64,000 nucleotides of DNA from Azospirillum sp. OGB3 (GTDB lineage Bacteria; Pseudomonadota; Alphaproteobacteria; Azospirillales; Azospirillaceae). The notes below the pieces were generated by a model that saw only the letters and a program-made list of their open reading frames with translations, searched no databases and was not told the DNA's origin. Made by a program: the position numbers and the translations under genes. This document shows, piece after piece, positions 24,259 to 33,020 of this stretch (its first letter is position 1; every line of letters starts with the position of its first letter). The stretch spans positions 1 through 64,000 of the forward strand of contig NZ_JACHYN010000006.1 of assembly GCF_014192915.1 (NCBI RefSeq). Reading direction: 5' to 3'.

Positions 24259-25539
24259 TTACAGCAGATCGCGCAGCCGGAACCAGAGCATCGCGAGGAC
24301 AAGCGCCGGTGTGCGGAACCGCCGTCCGCCGGGGAAGGGCAGGTGGGGGACGCGGGCGAACACGTCGAACCGCTCCGCCGTGCCGCGGATCGCCTCGGCC
24401 ATGACCCGTCCGGCCATGCCGGCCAGCGCCACCCCATGGCCGGAATAGCCGTGAGCGAAACAGGTGGTGGGCGTCAGGCGCCCGACATCGGGCATGCGGT
24501 TCATGGTGATGGCGACGTGGCCGCCCCAGAAGTGATCGACCGCGACGCCGCGGAGTTGCGGGAAGACCGCCAGCATCTTTGACCGCATGGCGATCTTCAG
24601 ACCCGGCGCGTCCAGACCGGAGTAGCTGACGCCGCCGCCGAACAGCAGCCGGTGATCGGCGGAGCGGCGGAAGTAATTCAGCACGAAGTTCATGTCGCTG
24701 ACCGCCGCATTGGTCGGCAGCAGGGAGGTTGCTGTGGCCTCGCCAAGCGGCTCTGTGGCGATCATGTAGGTGGCGACCGGCATCACCTTGGCTGACAGGC
24801 GCGGTGCCAACGCCCCCAGATAGGCGTTCCCGGCAAGCACAAGGAAGCGCGCCGTTACCCGCCCTTTGGCGGTGGTGGCGCTGGGTTTGTCCCCGGTGTC
24901 GATGGCGGTGACCCGGCTGTCCTCGAAAATGCGCACGCCGGCTTGGTGGGCCGCGCCGGCAAGGCCCAGCGCGTAATTCAGCGGGTGCAGATGTCCGCTT
25001 CCGTCGTCGGCCAGCCCGCCGACATAGGCGTCGCTGCCGACCACCGTCCGCATGGCGTCGCGGTCGAGCGCGCGGACCTTCCCATAGCCGTAGCGGTCAC
25101 GCATCTCGCGTTCCATTGCCGCCACGTCGTCCATGTGGCGCGGTTTCACCGCGGCGTGGGCGAAACCCCAGGTGAGATCGCAGGCGATGGCGTGCTTCAC
25201 CACCCGCTCGACGATCAGCGCCTTGGATTCCTCGCCGAGGTCCCACAGCCGACGGGCATCCTCCGCCCCAACCCAGCGCTCGATGGTGCTCATCGACTTG
25301 TTGTAGCCGGTGATGATCTGCCCGCCGTTGCGGCCCGACGCCCCCCAGCCGACGCGGTTGGCCTCCAGCAGGACCACGTCGTAGCCCCGCTCGGCCAGTT
25401 CCAGTGCGGTCATCAGCCCGGTGTAGCCGCCGCCGACCACGCAGACGTCGCAGGACAGCGTTCCTTCCAGTTCCGGGTGCTGCGGGTATGGAGTCGCGGT
25501 GTCGGCGTACCACGAGCGGATGTGGGATGATGGAGGCAT
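24259..25539 (-). CDS. puuB: Gamma-glutamylputrescine oxidase-type FAD oxidoreductase
   Basis: A 426-residue DAO-type flavoprotein with the FAD loop CVVGGGYTGLMTALELAERG (~32-51), the VGWGASGRNGGQII motif (~62-75) common to PuuB, and the C-terminal GYSGHGVALAGMAGRVMAEA block (~369-388). PuuB oxidises gamma-glutamylputrescine to gamma-glutamyl-aminobutyraldehyde and hydrogen peroxide. The function rests on homology plus the divergent puuA gene 165 bases away. The ATG at 25539 puts the FAD loop at the usual distance. Confidence 0.88.
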   Translation of the reverse strand: MPPSSHIRSWYADTATPYPQHPELEGTLSCDVCVVGGGYTGLMTALELAERGYDVVLLEANRVGWGASGRNGGQIITGYNKSMSTIERWVGAEDARRLWDLGEESKALIVERVVKHAIACDLTWGFAHAAVKPRHMDDVAAMEREMRDRYGYGKVRALDRDAMRTVVGSDAYVGGLADDGSGHLHPLNYALGLAGAAHQAGVRIFEDSRVTAIDTGDKPSATTAKGRVTARFLVLAGNAYLGALAPRLSAKVMPVATYMIATEPLGEATATSLLPTNAAVSDMNFVLNYFRRSADHRLLFGGGVSYSGLDAPGLKIAMRSKMLAVFPQLRGVAVDHFWGGHVAITMNRMPDVGRLTPTTCFAHGYSGHGVALAGMAGRVMAEAIRGTAERFDVFARVPHLPFPGGRRFRTPALVLAMLWFRLRDLL

Positions 25540-25704
25540 GACCGCCGAGTTAGGGGAGGGACCCCCGCCCCGTCAATGATTCCAGCGGTCATATGGGCAG
25601 GATCTTTGTTCCCCTCTGGCGCGAGGAGGGGGTGCGGGATCATAGTAAGGCGGTCGTTCACAGCAGGGAGGGGCTGCCCACCGTCCGGTGCGGTCCATAC
25701 GTTC
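25540..25704. promoter_or_regulatory. Shared puuB/puuA promoter region
   Basis: 165 bases between the divergent genes. It includes a small hairpin-like element (CCCCTCTGGCGCGAGGAGGGG, about 25613-25633). No clear -35/-10 pair or known operator is visible. Confidence 0.4.
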
Positions 25705-27048
25705 ATGGGTTTCATGGAAGACTTCATCAAGAAGAACCGCATCACCGAAGTGGAATGCCTCGTGCCCGACATGTCGGGCATTGCGCGCGGCAAGATCGTG
25801 CCCGCCGAGAAGTTCCTGCGCATCCTGCGCGACCGCGGTCTGCGGCTGCCCGAGGCGATCTTCGTCCAGACCGTGACCGGGGAGTATCCGGAGGACGATT
25901 CGGTGACCTCGGATGAGAATTCCGACATCTACATGATCCCGGACGAGCGGACGATCCGCTTCGTTCCCTGGTACGAGGAGCCGACCGCCCAGGTCATCAC
26001 CGACTGCGTCTACGCCGATGGCAGCCCGGTGAACTTCTCGCCCCGCCATGTCCTAAAGCGGGTGCTGTCGCTCTACGAGGAGCGCGGCTGGAAGCCGATG
26101 GTGGCGCCGGAGCTGGAGTTCTTCCTCGTCCAGGTCAACAAGGACCCCGACTACCCGTTGGTGCCGCCGGTCGGCCGCAACGGGCGGGTGGAGAGCGGGC
26201 GGCAGGCCTTCGGCATCGACGCGGTGAACGAGTTCGATCCGATCTTCGAGATGGTCTACGACTTCTGCGAGGCGCAGGACATCGACATCGACACCCTGAC
26301 CCATGAGGCCGGGGCGGCGCAGATCGAGATCAACTTCAACCACGGCGACGCGCTGGAACTGGCCGACCAGGCCTTCCTGTTCAAGCGGACGGCGCGCGAG
26401 GCGGCGCTGCGCCATCAGGTCTACGCGACCTTCATGGCAAAGCCGATGCAGAACGAGCCGGGCAGTGCCATGCACATCCACCAGTCGGTGGTCGATGCGG
26501 ATTCCGGGCGCAACCTGTTCTCCGACGCCAACGGGGCGGACACGCCGCTGTTCATGTCGCACATCGCCGGCCTCCAGAAGTATTTGCCCTACGCGATGCC
26601 GCTGCTGGCGCCGAACGTGAACTCCTACCGCCGGCTGGTGCCGAACTCCGACGCGCCGATCAATGTGCATTGGGGCCGCGACAACCGCACCACCGGCCTG
26701 CGCGTTCCCGTCTCGCCCGCCGATTCGCGCCGGGTGGAGAACCGGGTGGCCGGCGCCGACGCGAATCCGTACCTCGCCATCGCCGCCTCGCTGGCCTGCG
26801 GCTATCTCGGCATGGCCCAGGGGCTGGAGCCGACCGACCCGGTGAAGGGCTCCGCCTACCGGCTGGCCTTCACCCTGCCGCGGCACCAGGGCGATGCCTT
26901 GCAGAAGTTCAACGCCTGCAAGCCACTGAAGGAGGTGCTGGGCGAGAAGTTCCTGGACGCGGTGACCTGCGTGAAGGAGGCCGAGTACGAGGCCTATCAC
27001 CGCGTGATCAGCTCGTGGGAGCGCGAGAATCTTCTGCTGAACGTTTGA
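25705..27048 (+). CDS. puuA: Glutamine synthetase family protein, gamma-glutamylputrescine synthetase
   Basis: A 447-residue GS-fold ligase; puuA is the best fit. It has the GS elements in order: EVECLVPDMSGIARGK (~11-26), the acidic metal site in APELEFFLV (~131-139), GAAQIEINFNHGDAL (~205-219), AMHIHQSV (~255-262), the ATP region (NVNSYRRLVP, ~297-306), and the HWGRDNRTTGLRVP arginine block. It should join glutamate to putrescine using ATP in the first step of the Puu pathway. An ATG nine bases later is an alternative start. Followed by a terminator. Confidence 0.88.
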   Translation: MGFMEDFIKKNRITEVECLVPDMSGIARGKIVPAEKFLRILRDRGLRLPEAIFVQTVTGEYPEDDSVTSDENSDIYMIPDERTIRFVPWYEEPTAQVITDCVYADGSPVNFSPRHVLKRVLSLYEERGWKPMVAPELEFFLVQVNKDPDYPLVPPVGRNGRVESGRQAFGIDAVNEFDPIFEMVYDFCEAQDIDIDTLTHEAGAAQIEINFNHGDALELADQAFLFKRTAREAALRHQVYATFMAKPMQNEPGSAMHIHQSVVDADSGRNLFSDANGADTPLFMSHIAGLQKYLPYAMPLLAPNVNSYRRLVPNSDAPINVHWGRDNRTTGLRVPVSPADSRRVENRVAGADANPYLAIAASLACGYLGMAQGLEPTDPVKGSAYRLAFTLPRHQGDALQKFNACKPLKEVLGEKFLDAVTCVKEAEYEAYHRVISSWERENLLLNV

Positions 27049-27057
27049 GCATTTTTC

Positions 27058-27096
27058 CGCCCCCTTCCGCCGTTGCCGCGGGAGGGGGCGTTTCCG
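27058..27096 (+). terminator. Rho-independent terminator after puuA
   Basis: Stem of about 13 bp with arms CGCCCCCTTCCGC and GCGGGAGGGGGCG (one G-T pair), loop of seven, then TTTCC. It is a short T-run, so moderately strong. It separates puuA from the potF promoter. Confidence 0.75.
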
Positions 27097-27130
27097 TTCC
27101 GCAAAACCCCGGAAAACCACCCGCAAACCG

Positions 27131-27159
27131 TTGACAACCAACCTCCCCGTGGGTGCAAT
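27131..27159 (+). promoter_or_regulatory. Predicted sigma-70 promoter of potF
   Basis: TTGACA at 27131-27136, a 17-base spacer and TGCAAT at 27154-27159, about 110 bases before the potF start. The -35 is perfect and the -10 is weak. No start site has been mapped. Confidence 0.55.
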
Positions 27160-27268
27160 AGCGCTCGCGCCGGGGACGCCGTGCGACGCACGCCGCCCCT
27201 CACGTCGAATGGAAAAAAGTCGACCAGTCACGAACTGACGAACGATCCAGAATCCGGGGGCTTTCTGC

Positions 27269-28369
27269 ATGAAACGTTTCGCTCTCAGCGTCATCGGCGC
27301 CGTCGCGGCGATCGCCATCGCCGGCCCGGCGCTGGCCCAGGCCAAGAAGCCGGTCAACATCTACATCTGGAACGACTATCTGGGCGAATCGACGCTGGCG
27401 GACTTCACCAAGGCCACCGGCTACGACACCAAGGTGGACCTGTACGACAGCCTTGAGCTGCTGGAGCAGAAGGTGCTGGTCGGCAAGTCGGGCTACGACG
27501 TGATCGTCCCGACCGCCGAGCCGACCCTGTCGCGCATGATCCAGGCGAAGGTCGTGGCGCCGCTCGACAAGGCGAAGATCCCGAACCTGAAGAACGTCGA
27601 TCCGAAGGTTCTCAAGCTCCTCGAGAACTCGGACCCCGGCAACAAGTTCGCCGTGCCCTATCTGGGCGGCACGGTCGGCATCGCCATCATCCCGGAGAAG
27701 ATCAAGGCCGTCGCCCCCGACGTCCCGCTCGACAGCTGGGACCTGATCTTCAAGCCGGAGGTGGCGAAGAAGGTCGCGGCCTGCGGCATCACCGTGATGG
27801 ATTCGGCCATCGACGTGATCCCGTCGGTGCTGAACTACCTCGGCCTCGATCCGAACTCCGAGAAGAAGGAGGATCTGGACAAGGTCGAGAAGACGCTGCT
27901 GGCGGTCCGCCCCTACATCAAGCAGTTCGTCACCGGCCAGAACATCAACATCCTGGCGGGCGGCGACGCCTGCGTCGTCATGGCCTACAACGGCGACGCC
28001 ATCCAGGGTGCGGCCCGCGCCGAGGAAGCCAAGAACGGCGTGAAGGTCGAGTACATCACGCCGAAGGAAGGCGTGCAGGTGTGGTGGGACACGCTGGCCA
28101 TTCCGGCGGACGCGCCGAACAAGGACGGCGCGCACGCCTACATCAACTTCATCCTGGACCCGGCGAACACCGCCGCGATCTCCAACACGGTCAGCTACGC
28201 CAACGCCGTTCCGGCCTCGCTGGCCTCGGTTGACGAGGGCGTGAAGAGCAACCCGGCCGTCTTCCTGCCGGAGAACAGCAGCCTCAAGCTGTTTGCCCTG
28301 AAGTCGATCAAGCAGACCACCGACCGCGCCCGCACCCGCGTCTGGACCAAGGTCAAGACCGGCAAGTAA
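27269..28369 (+). CDS. potF: Putrescine ABC transporter, periplasmic binding protein
   Basis: A 366-residue protein with a cleavable signal peptide (MKRFALSVIGAVAAIAIAGPALAQ, in two parts, cut after ~24). The mature protein starts KPVNIYIWNDYLGESTL, the PotF/PotD opening, then LVGKSGYDVIVPT, VPYLGGTVGIAI and the VVMAYNGDA block that lines the ligand site. It is closest to PotF, the putrescine-specific binder, although PotD-like spermidine binding cannot be excluded. It is the first gene of the potFGHI unit and is separated from potG by a long spacer with four stem-loops. Confidence 0.93.
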   Translation: MKRFALSVIGAVAAIAIAGPALAQAKKPVNIYIWNDYLGESTLADFTKATGYDTKVDLYDSLELLEQKVLVGKSGYDVIVPTAEPTLSRMIQAKVVAPLDKAKIPNLKNVDPKVLKLLENSDPGNKFAVPYLGGTVGIAIIPEKIKAVAPDVPLDSWDLIFKPEVAKKVAACGITVMDSAIDVIPSVLNYLGLDPNSEKKEDLDKVEKTLLAVRPYIKQFVTGQNINILAGGDACVVMAYNGDAIQGAARAEEAKNGVKVEYITPKEGVQVWWDTLAIPADAPNKDGAHAYINFILDPANTAAISNTVSYANAVPASLASVDEGVKSNPAVFLPENSSLKLFALKSIKQTTDRARTRVWTKVKTGK

Positions 28370-28397
28370 GCGCGCCGCGAACCGGCACGCACGACAC

Positions 28398-28435
28398 GCG
28401 CCCTGGTCGTTTCCCATCGGGAACGGCCGGGGCGC
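28398..28435 (+). repeat. Stem-loop 1 of the potF-potG spacer
   Basis: Inverted repeat whose arms (28398-28414 and 28419-28435) pair over ~16 positions with a few G-T pairs and a four-base loop. It begins 29 bases after the potF stop codon. It could act as a 3' stability hairpin or as a weak terminator, since no T-run follows. Confidence 0.8.
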
Positions 28436-28444
28436 TCCCATGAT

Positions 28445-28483
28445 ACGGCCGGAAAATGATCGTTCCCATCATTTTTCGGCCGT
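28445..28483 (+). repeat. Stem-loop 2 of the potF-potG spacer
   Basis: Arms 28445-28460 and 28468-28483 pair over 16 positions (one G-T pair) with a seven-base loop. Both arms hold an A4/T5 run inside the stem. It is the strongest pairing of the four elements. Confidence 0.85.
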
Positions 28484-28495
28484 GAAACCCGGCAG

Positions 28496-28515
28496 ATCAA
28501 TGCTTTAGCATTGAT
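28496..28515 (+). repeat. Stem-loop 3 of the potF-potG spacer
   Basis: Perfect 8-bp stem ATCAATGC / GCATTGAT with loop TTTA. It is AT-rich, unlike the other three stem-loops in this spacer. Confidence 0.8.
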
Positions 28516-28524
28516 TGAGAGGGG

Positions 28525-28558
28525 CATGCGGACGGCGCCTTCGGGTGCCGTCCGCATG
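28525..28558 (+). repeat. Stem-loop 4 of the potF-potG spacer with UUCG tetraloop
   Basis: A 15-bp stem (28525-28539 with 28544-28558, one G-T pair) closed by a C(UUCG)G tetraloop, which is unusually stable in RNA. It ends 25 bases before the potG start codon, just ahead of the GAGAGGAG ribosome binding site. Confidence 0.85.
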
Positions 28559-28583
28559 AGAAGAGGACGCCGAGAGGAGCCGC

Positions 28584-29735
28584 ATGGCCGTCCAGCCGAT
28601 CCGCAAGCCCACGCGCCTGGAACCCTGGCAGGATCCGGGACAGAAGCCCTATGTGCGAATCGAGAAGGTGACCAAGACCTTCGGCGATTTCGTCGCCGTG
28701 GACGAGGTCAGCCTGTCGATCTACCGGGGCGAGTTCTTCGCCCTGCTGGGCGGTTCCGGGTCGGGCAAGACGACCCTGCTGCGCATGCTGGCCGGGTTCG
28801 AGACGCCGACCGAGGGCAAGATCTTCATCGACGGCGTCGACATGGCCGGCATCCCGCCCTACGAGCGGCCGGTCAACATGATGTTCCAGTCCTACGCCCT
28901 GTTCCCGCACATGTCGGTGGAGCAGAACGTCGCCTTCGGCCTGAAGCAGGACGGCGTTCCGAAGGCCGAGATCAAGGAACGGGTGGGGGCGATCCTCGAC
29001 CTCGTCCAACTCGGCCAGTTCGGCAAGCGCAAGCCGCATCAGCTCTCCGGCGGCCAGCGGCAGCGCGTGGCGCTGGCCCGCTCGCTGGTCAAGCGGCCGA
29101 AGCTGCTGCTGCTGGACGAGCCGCTGGGCGCGCTGGACAAGCGGCTGCGCGAGCGGACCCAGTTCGAGCTGGTCAACATTCAGGAGAAGCTGGGCGTCAC
29201 CTTCATCGTGGTCACCCACGACCAGGAGGAGGCGATGACCATGTCCTCGCGGATCGCCGTCATGAACCACGGCGTCATCGCCCAGACCGGCACGCCGACC
29301 GAGATCTATGAGTACCCGCAGTCCCGCTTCGTCGCCGAGTTCATCGGCTCGGTGAACATGTTCGAGGGCAGGGTGGTGGAGGATCAGGCCGACCATGTGC
29401 TGATCCGCTCCGAGGATGCCGGCTGCGACCTCTACATCAACCACGCGGTGGCGGTCCCCGCCGGCGCCACGGTGGGCGTCGCCGTCCGTCCGGAAAAGAT
29501 CGCGCTGAGCAAGGAGCCGCCGGCCAACGCTGATGGGCGCAACGTCACCAGCGGGATCGTGCGCGAGATCGCCTATCTTGGCGACGTGTCGATCTATCTG
29601 GTCGAGCTGAAGACGGGCAAGACCGTGCGCGTCACGGCGCCCAACGTGGTGCGGCGCACCGAGATGCCGATCACCTGGGACGACGAGGTGCATCTGAGCT
29701 GGCGTCCCTTCGCCGGGGTGGTGCTGACGCAATGA
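28584..29735 (+). CDS. potG: Putrescine ABC transporter, ATP-binding protein
   Basis: A 383-residue ABC ATPase with Walker A GGSGSGKTTLLRMLAG (~56-71), Q-loop NMMFQSYALFPHM (~98-110), the signature LSGGQRQRVALARSL (~151-165), Walker B LLLLDEPLGALDKRLR (split ~172-187) and the H-loop TH (VTHDQEEAMTMS). A C-terminal TOBE domain (~285-370) follows. It powers uptake through PotH and PotI. The ATG follows GAGAGGAGCCGC, and its stop overlaps potH by four bases (ATGA). Confidence 0.95.
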   Translation: MAVQPIRKPTRLEPWQDPGQKPYVRIEKVTKTFGDFVAVDEVSLSIYRGEFFALLGGSGSGKTTLLRMLAGFETPTEGKIFIDGVDMAGIPPYERPVNMMFQSYALFPHMSVEQNVAFGLKQDGVPKAEIKERVGAILDLVQLGQFGKRKPHQLSGGQRQRVALARSLVKRPKLLLLDEPLGALDKRLRERTQFELVNIQEKLGVTFIVVTHDQEEAMTMSSRIAVMNHGVIAQTGTPTEIYEYPQSRFVAEFIGSVNMFEGRVVEDQADHVLIRSEDAGCDLYINHAVAVPAGATVGVAVRPEKIALSKEPPANADGRNVTSGIVREIAYLGDVSIYLVELKTGKTVRVTAPNVVRRTEMPITWDDEVHLSWRPFAGVVLTQ

Positions 29736-30655
29736 TCGATCTTCTGCGCCGGATCGGCCTGTGGGGGCGGGGGATGGTGGTCGCCATCCCCTACCTGTGG
29801 CTTCTGCTGTTCTTCCTGGTGCCCTTCCTGATCGTGTTCGGCATCAGCCTGTCGGAGGCGATGCTGGCGCAGCCGCCCTACGCGCCGCTGATCGACTGGC
29901 TGGTGGACGAGGACGCGGGCACGACCAAGCTCCAGATCCTGCTCAACCTGTCCAATTATCTGCGGCTGGGCGGGGACGACCTCTACATCCTGGCCTATCT
30001 GAACTCGGTGAAGATCGCGCTGGTCACCACCGTCTGCTGCCTGCTGCTGGGCTACCCCATGGCCTACGCCATCGCCCGGGCAGAGCCGTCCAGGCGCGGG
30101 CCGCTGATGATGCTGGTCATCCTGCCCTTCTGGACCAGCTTCCTGATCCGCATCTACGCCTGGATCGGCATCCTGAAGGCCAACGGGGTGGTGGACAACC
30201 TGCTGCAATGGACCGGCCTGACGACGGAGCCGTTCGAGCTGCTCTACTCGGACTGGGCCGTCTACATCGGCATGACCTACTGCTACCTGCCCTTCATGGT
30301 GCTGCCGCTCTACGCGACGTTGGAGAAGCTGGACCCAACGCTGCTGGAGGCGGCGGCGGACCTCGGCTGCCGGCCCTGGAAGGCGTTCCTGACCGTGACC
30401 CTGCCGCTGTCGCTGCCGGGCATCATCGCCGGGTCGCTGTTGGTCTTCATCCCCTCGGTCGGTGAGTTCGTGACTCCGGAGCTGCTGGGCGGTCCGGACA
30501 CGCTGATGATCGGCCGGGTTCTGTGGAACGAGTTCTTCGCCAACCGCGACTGGCCCGTCGCCTCGGCGGTGGCCATCGCGCTCCTGTTGTTCCTGGTGGT
30601 GCCGATCATGGTCTTCCAGCATGTCCAGGGGCGCCAGACGGAGGCCGGGCGATGA
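29732..30655 (+). CDS. potH: Putrescine ABC transporter, permease
   Basis: A 307-residue permease with six predicted helices. It has the EAA-type cytoplasmic loop LEAAADLGCRPWKAFLTVTLPLSLPG (split at ~206-231) that contacts PotG. It starts with a short cytoplasmic segment and a strong helix (MVVAIPYLWLLLFFLVPFL, ~15-33). It overlaps potG by four bases before and potI by four bases after, so the three are translationally coupled. Confidence 0.94.
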   Translation: MIDLLRRIGLWGRGMVVAIPYLWLLLFFLVPFLIVFGISLSEAMLAQPPYAPLIDWLVDEDAGTTKLQILLNLSNYLRLGGDDLYILAYLNSVKIALVTTVCCLLLGYPMAYAIARAEPSRRGPLMMLVILPFWTSFLIRIYAWIGILKANGVVDNLLQWTGLTTEPFELLYSDWAVYIGMTYCYLPFMVLPLYATLEKLDPTLLEAAADLGCRPWKAFLTVTLPLSLPGIIAGSLLVFIPSVGEFVTPELLGGPDTLMIGRVLWNEFFANRDWPVASAVAIALLLFLVVPIMVFQHVQGRQTEAGR

Positions 30656-31485
30656 AGCAGATGGGAAAACTGGCTTGGGCGCTGTGGTTCGGCTACGCCT
30701 TCCTCTATGTGCCGATCGCGCTGCTGATCTTCTATTCCTTCAACGAGTCGCGGCTGGTCACGGTGTGGGGCGGCTTCTCCACCAAATGGTACGCGGAGCT
30801 GCTGCAGAACGACCAGCTTCTCGGGGCGGCCTGGCTGTCGCTCAAGGTTGCGGCGATGTCGGCCACCGCGTCGGTGGTGCTCGGCACCGTCGCCGGTCTG
30901 GCGCTGGCCCGCTTCGGGCGGTTCCGCGGGCGGACGCTGTTCGGCGGCATGATCACCGCGCCGCTGGTCATGCCCGAGGTCATCACCGGCCTGTCGCTTC
31001 TGCTGCTGTTCGTGGCGCTGGAGCAAGCCATCGGCTGGCCGGACGGGCGCGGCATGACGACGATCACCATCGCCCACACCACCTTCACCATGGCCTATGT
31101 GGCGGTCATCATCCAGTCGCGCCTCGTCAGCCTGGACGAGAGCCTGGAGGAGGCGGCGATGGATCTCGGCGCCCGCCCGGCCAAGGTGTTCTTCGTCATC
31201 ACGCTGCCGATCATCGCCCCGGCCATCGTGTCCGGCTGGCTGCTCGCCTTCACTCTGTCGCTCGACGACGTGGTGGTCGCCAGCTTCGTGTCGGGGCCGG
31301 GCTCCACCACGCTGCCGATGGTCATCTTCTCCAGCGTGAAGTTCGGCATCAGCCCGCAGATCAACGCGTTGGCAACGCTGATGATGGTGGTGGTCGCCAC
31401 CGGAATCTTCATCGCCAGCCTTGTGATGGCGCGGCAGGAACGGCAGAGGAAGCGGGACGAGCAGATGGCGGTGCAAGGGGGCTGA
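30652..31485 (+). CDS. potI: Putrescine ABC transporter, permease
   Basis: A 277-residue permease with six helices and the EAA loop LEEAAMDLGARPAKVFFVITLPII (split ~165-188). It begins with a helix containing WFGYAFLYVPIALLIFYSF. The ATG at 30652 overlaps the potH stop codon (ATGA). It is the last gene of potFGHI; no obvious terminator follows. It is the second permease subunit that pairs with PotH. Confidence 0.94.
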   Translation: MKQMGKLAWALWFGYAFLYVPIALLIFYSFNESRLVTVWGGFSTKWYAELLQNDQLLGAAWLSLKVAAMSATASVVLGTVAGLALARFGRFRGRTLFGGMITAPLVMPEVITGLSLLLLFVALEQAIGWPDGRGMTTITIAHTTFTMAYVAVIIQSRLVSLDESLEEAAMDLGARPAKVFFVITLPIIAPAIVSGWLLAFTLSLDDVVVASFVSGPGSTTLPMVIFSSVKFGISPQINALATLMMVVVATGIFIASLVMARQERQRKRDEQMAVQGG

Positions 31486-31886
31486 AAACGCCCCTGTCAC
31501 CCCGGAGCGCCGCCTCATAGGGGCTATGCCATCCGGCCGCAGCCGGCGGGGGTGGCCGTTTGCCGCTGCATTTGCTATTGTATTGGCATCTGCAACAGCG
31601 AATGAGGTCGTATCGTGCGCGCGCTCTTATGGTTCCCCATGCTTCGTCTTGGTTTTTCGATGCCTTTTTCGGCGCCCAAGCGCCGTTATTCGGACCGTCC
31701 GCCCTCCCGCCGCTGAGCGGTCGAGCGCGCCGCCCTTCCGGGCAATCCGGTGGCCCCTTTGGTGGCCGTTGCCAAATCCTCCGCTCCGTGGTTAGGGTGA
31801 CCGTGGTCACGGGTGACGCCGTGACGACCCGCCCCGGCCACGCAAGAAGAGCCGGGCTATTCAGGGATTTGGCAGGAGATTCAAAG
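31486..31886. other. Region between potI and aguA with a perfect palindrome
   Basis: About 400 bases with no convincing gene. A perfect 14-bp palindrome GTGACCGTGGTCAC (31797-31810) is followed by a GTGAC-GCC-GTGAC pair (about 31813-31825), 60-90 bases before the aguA start. It is a candidate operator for a dimeric regulator. Otherwise no clear promoter is seen. Confidence 0.5.
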
Positions 31887-32903
31887 ATGACGACACCGGC
31901 GGCGGAAGGCTTCACCATGCCGGGCGAATGGGCACGGCACACCCGTTGCTGGATGGCGTGGCCGTGCCGGCCCGAGACGTGGCCCGAGGGAGCCTTCGAC
32001 GCCGCCGCTGCCGCCTACACCGACGTCGCCCGCGCCATCAGCCGGTTCGAACCGGTGACCATGGTCTGCGATCCCGCCGACGTCGCCGACGCCTCGCTGG
32101 CCTGCGGGCCGGGGATCGAGATCCTGCCTCTGCCCATCAGCGATTCCTGGATCCGCGACACCGGACCCAGCTTCGTCACCGATGGAAAAGGGCAGGTGGC
32201 CGGCGTCCATTGGCGCTTCAACGCCTGGGGCGGCAATTACCCGGACAGCGTCAAGGACCAGCAGGTCGGGCGCCTGATGCTCGACCATCTCAACCTGCGG
32301 CGCTTCGAGGCTCCCCTGGTCATGGAGGGCGGCTCCTTCCATGTGGACGGGGAGGGGACGCTGCTGACGACCGAGCAGTGCCTGCTGAATCCCAACCGCA
32401 ACCCGAATCTCGGCAAGGCGGAGATCGAGGAGCTTCTGAAGGAGCATCTCGGCATCTCCAGCGTGATCTGGCTGGGCGAGGGCTATCAGGACGACGAGAC
32501 GGACGGCCACATCGACGAGATCGCCCTGTTCGTGAAGCCCGGCGTCGTCATGGCGATCACCACCGACGATCCCGGCGACGCCAATTTCAAGGCGTTCCAG
32601 GACAACCTCGACCGTCTGAAGCGCGCCCGCGACGCCCAGGGGCGGGAGCTGGAGGTCATCCCGGTCCGCCAGCCGGCGCGGCGCGACGAGAACGGCGTGC
32701 GGCTGACCTTGTCCTACACGAACCTCTACATCGCCAACGGCGGCATCGTCATGCCGGCCTTCGAAGATTCGGCGGACGACGAGGCCTACCGCATCGTGCG
32801 CCGGGCCTTCCCCGACCGCGAGGTCGTGCAGGTTCCGGCCTTGGACATCGTCCGCGGCGGCGGCGGTATCCATTGTATCACGCAGCAGCAGCCGGCGGTC
32901 TGA
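31887..32903 (+). CDS. aguA: Agmatine deiminase
   Basis: A 338-residue guanidino-modifying enzyme that hydrolyses agmatine to N-carbamoylputrescine and ammonia. It has WMAWPCRPETWP near the start (~22-33), ISDSWIRDTGPSFV (~84-97), NAWGG (~112), MEGGSFHVDGEGTLLTTEQ (~139-157), ETDGHIDEIALF (the active-site His region) and the catalytic Cys in GGGGIHCITQQQP at the C-terminus. ATG at 31887 with CAGGAG upstream. No aguB (N-carbamoylputrescine amidase) follows; it must be elsewhere or absent. Confidence 0.94.
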   Translation: MTTPAAEGFTMPGEWARHTRCWMAWPCRPETWPEGAFDAAAAAYTDVARAISRFEPVTMVCDPADVADASLACGPGIEILPLPISDSWIRDTGPSFVTDGKGQVAGVHWRFNAWGGNYPDSVKDQQVGRLMLDHLNLRRFEAPLVMEGGSFHVDGEGTLLTTEQCLLNPNRNPNLGKAEIEELLKEHLGISSVIWLGEGYQDDETDGHIDEIALFVKPGVVMAITTDDPGDANFKAFQDNLDRLKRARDAQGRELEVIPVRQPARRDENGVRLTLSYTNLYIANGGIVMPAFEDSADDEAYRIVRRAFPDREVVQVPALDIVRGGGGIHCITQQQPAV

Positions 32904-33020
32904 TATCCGGCATCTCGCAGGTCGCGAAAGGGCGAAGGCCGGTCCGGTCTTCGCCTGTGAATCGACAAGTGCGGCGATTGGGATCTTGAATCGGCGGATG
33001 CGCGGGCGCATCTTCTTAAC

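Noticed and set aside
31560..31620. A sigma-54 type TGGCA...TGCA sequence upstream of aguA
   Set aside because: The spacing between the -24 and -12 parts is too short.
31526..31795. A possible 89-residue gene before aguA
   Set aside because: No ribosome binding site, no recognisable domain, and it overlaps a longer uninterpreted frame. The region more likely holds promoter elements.
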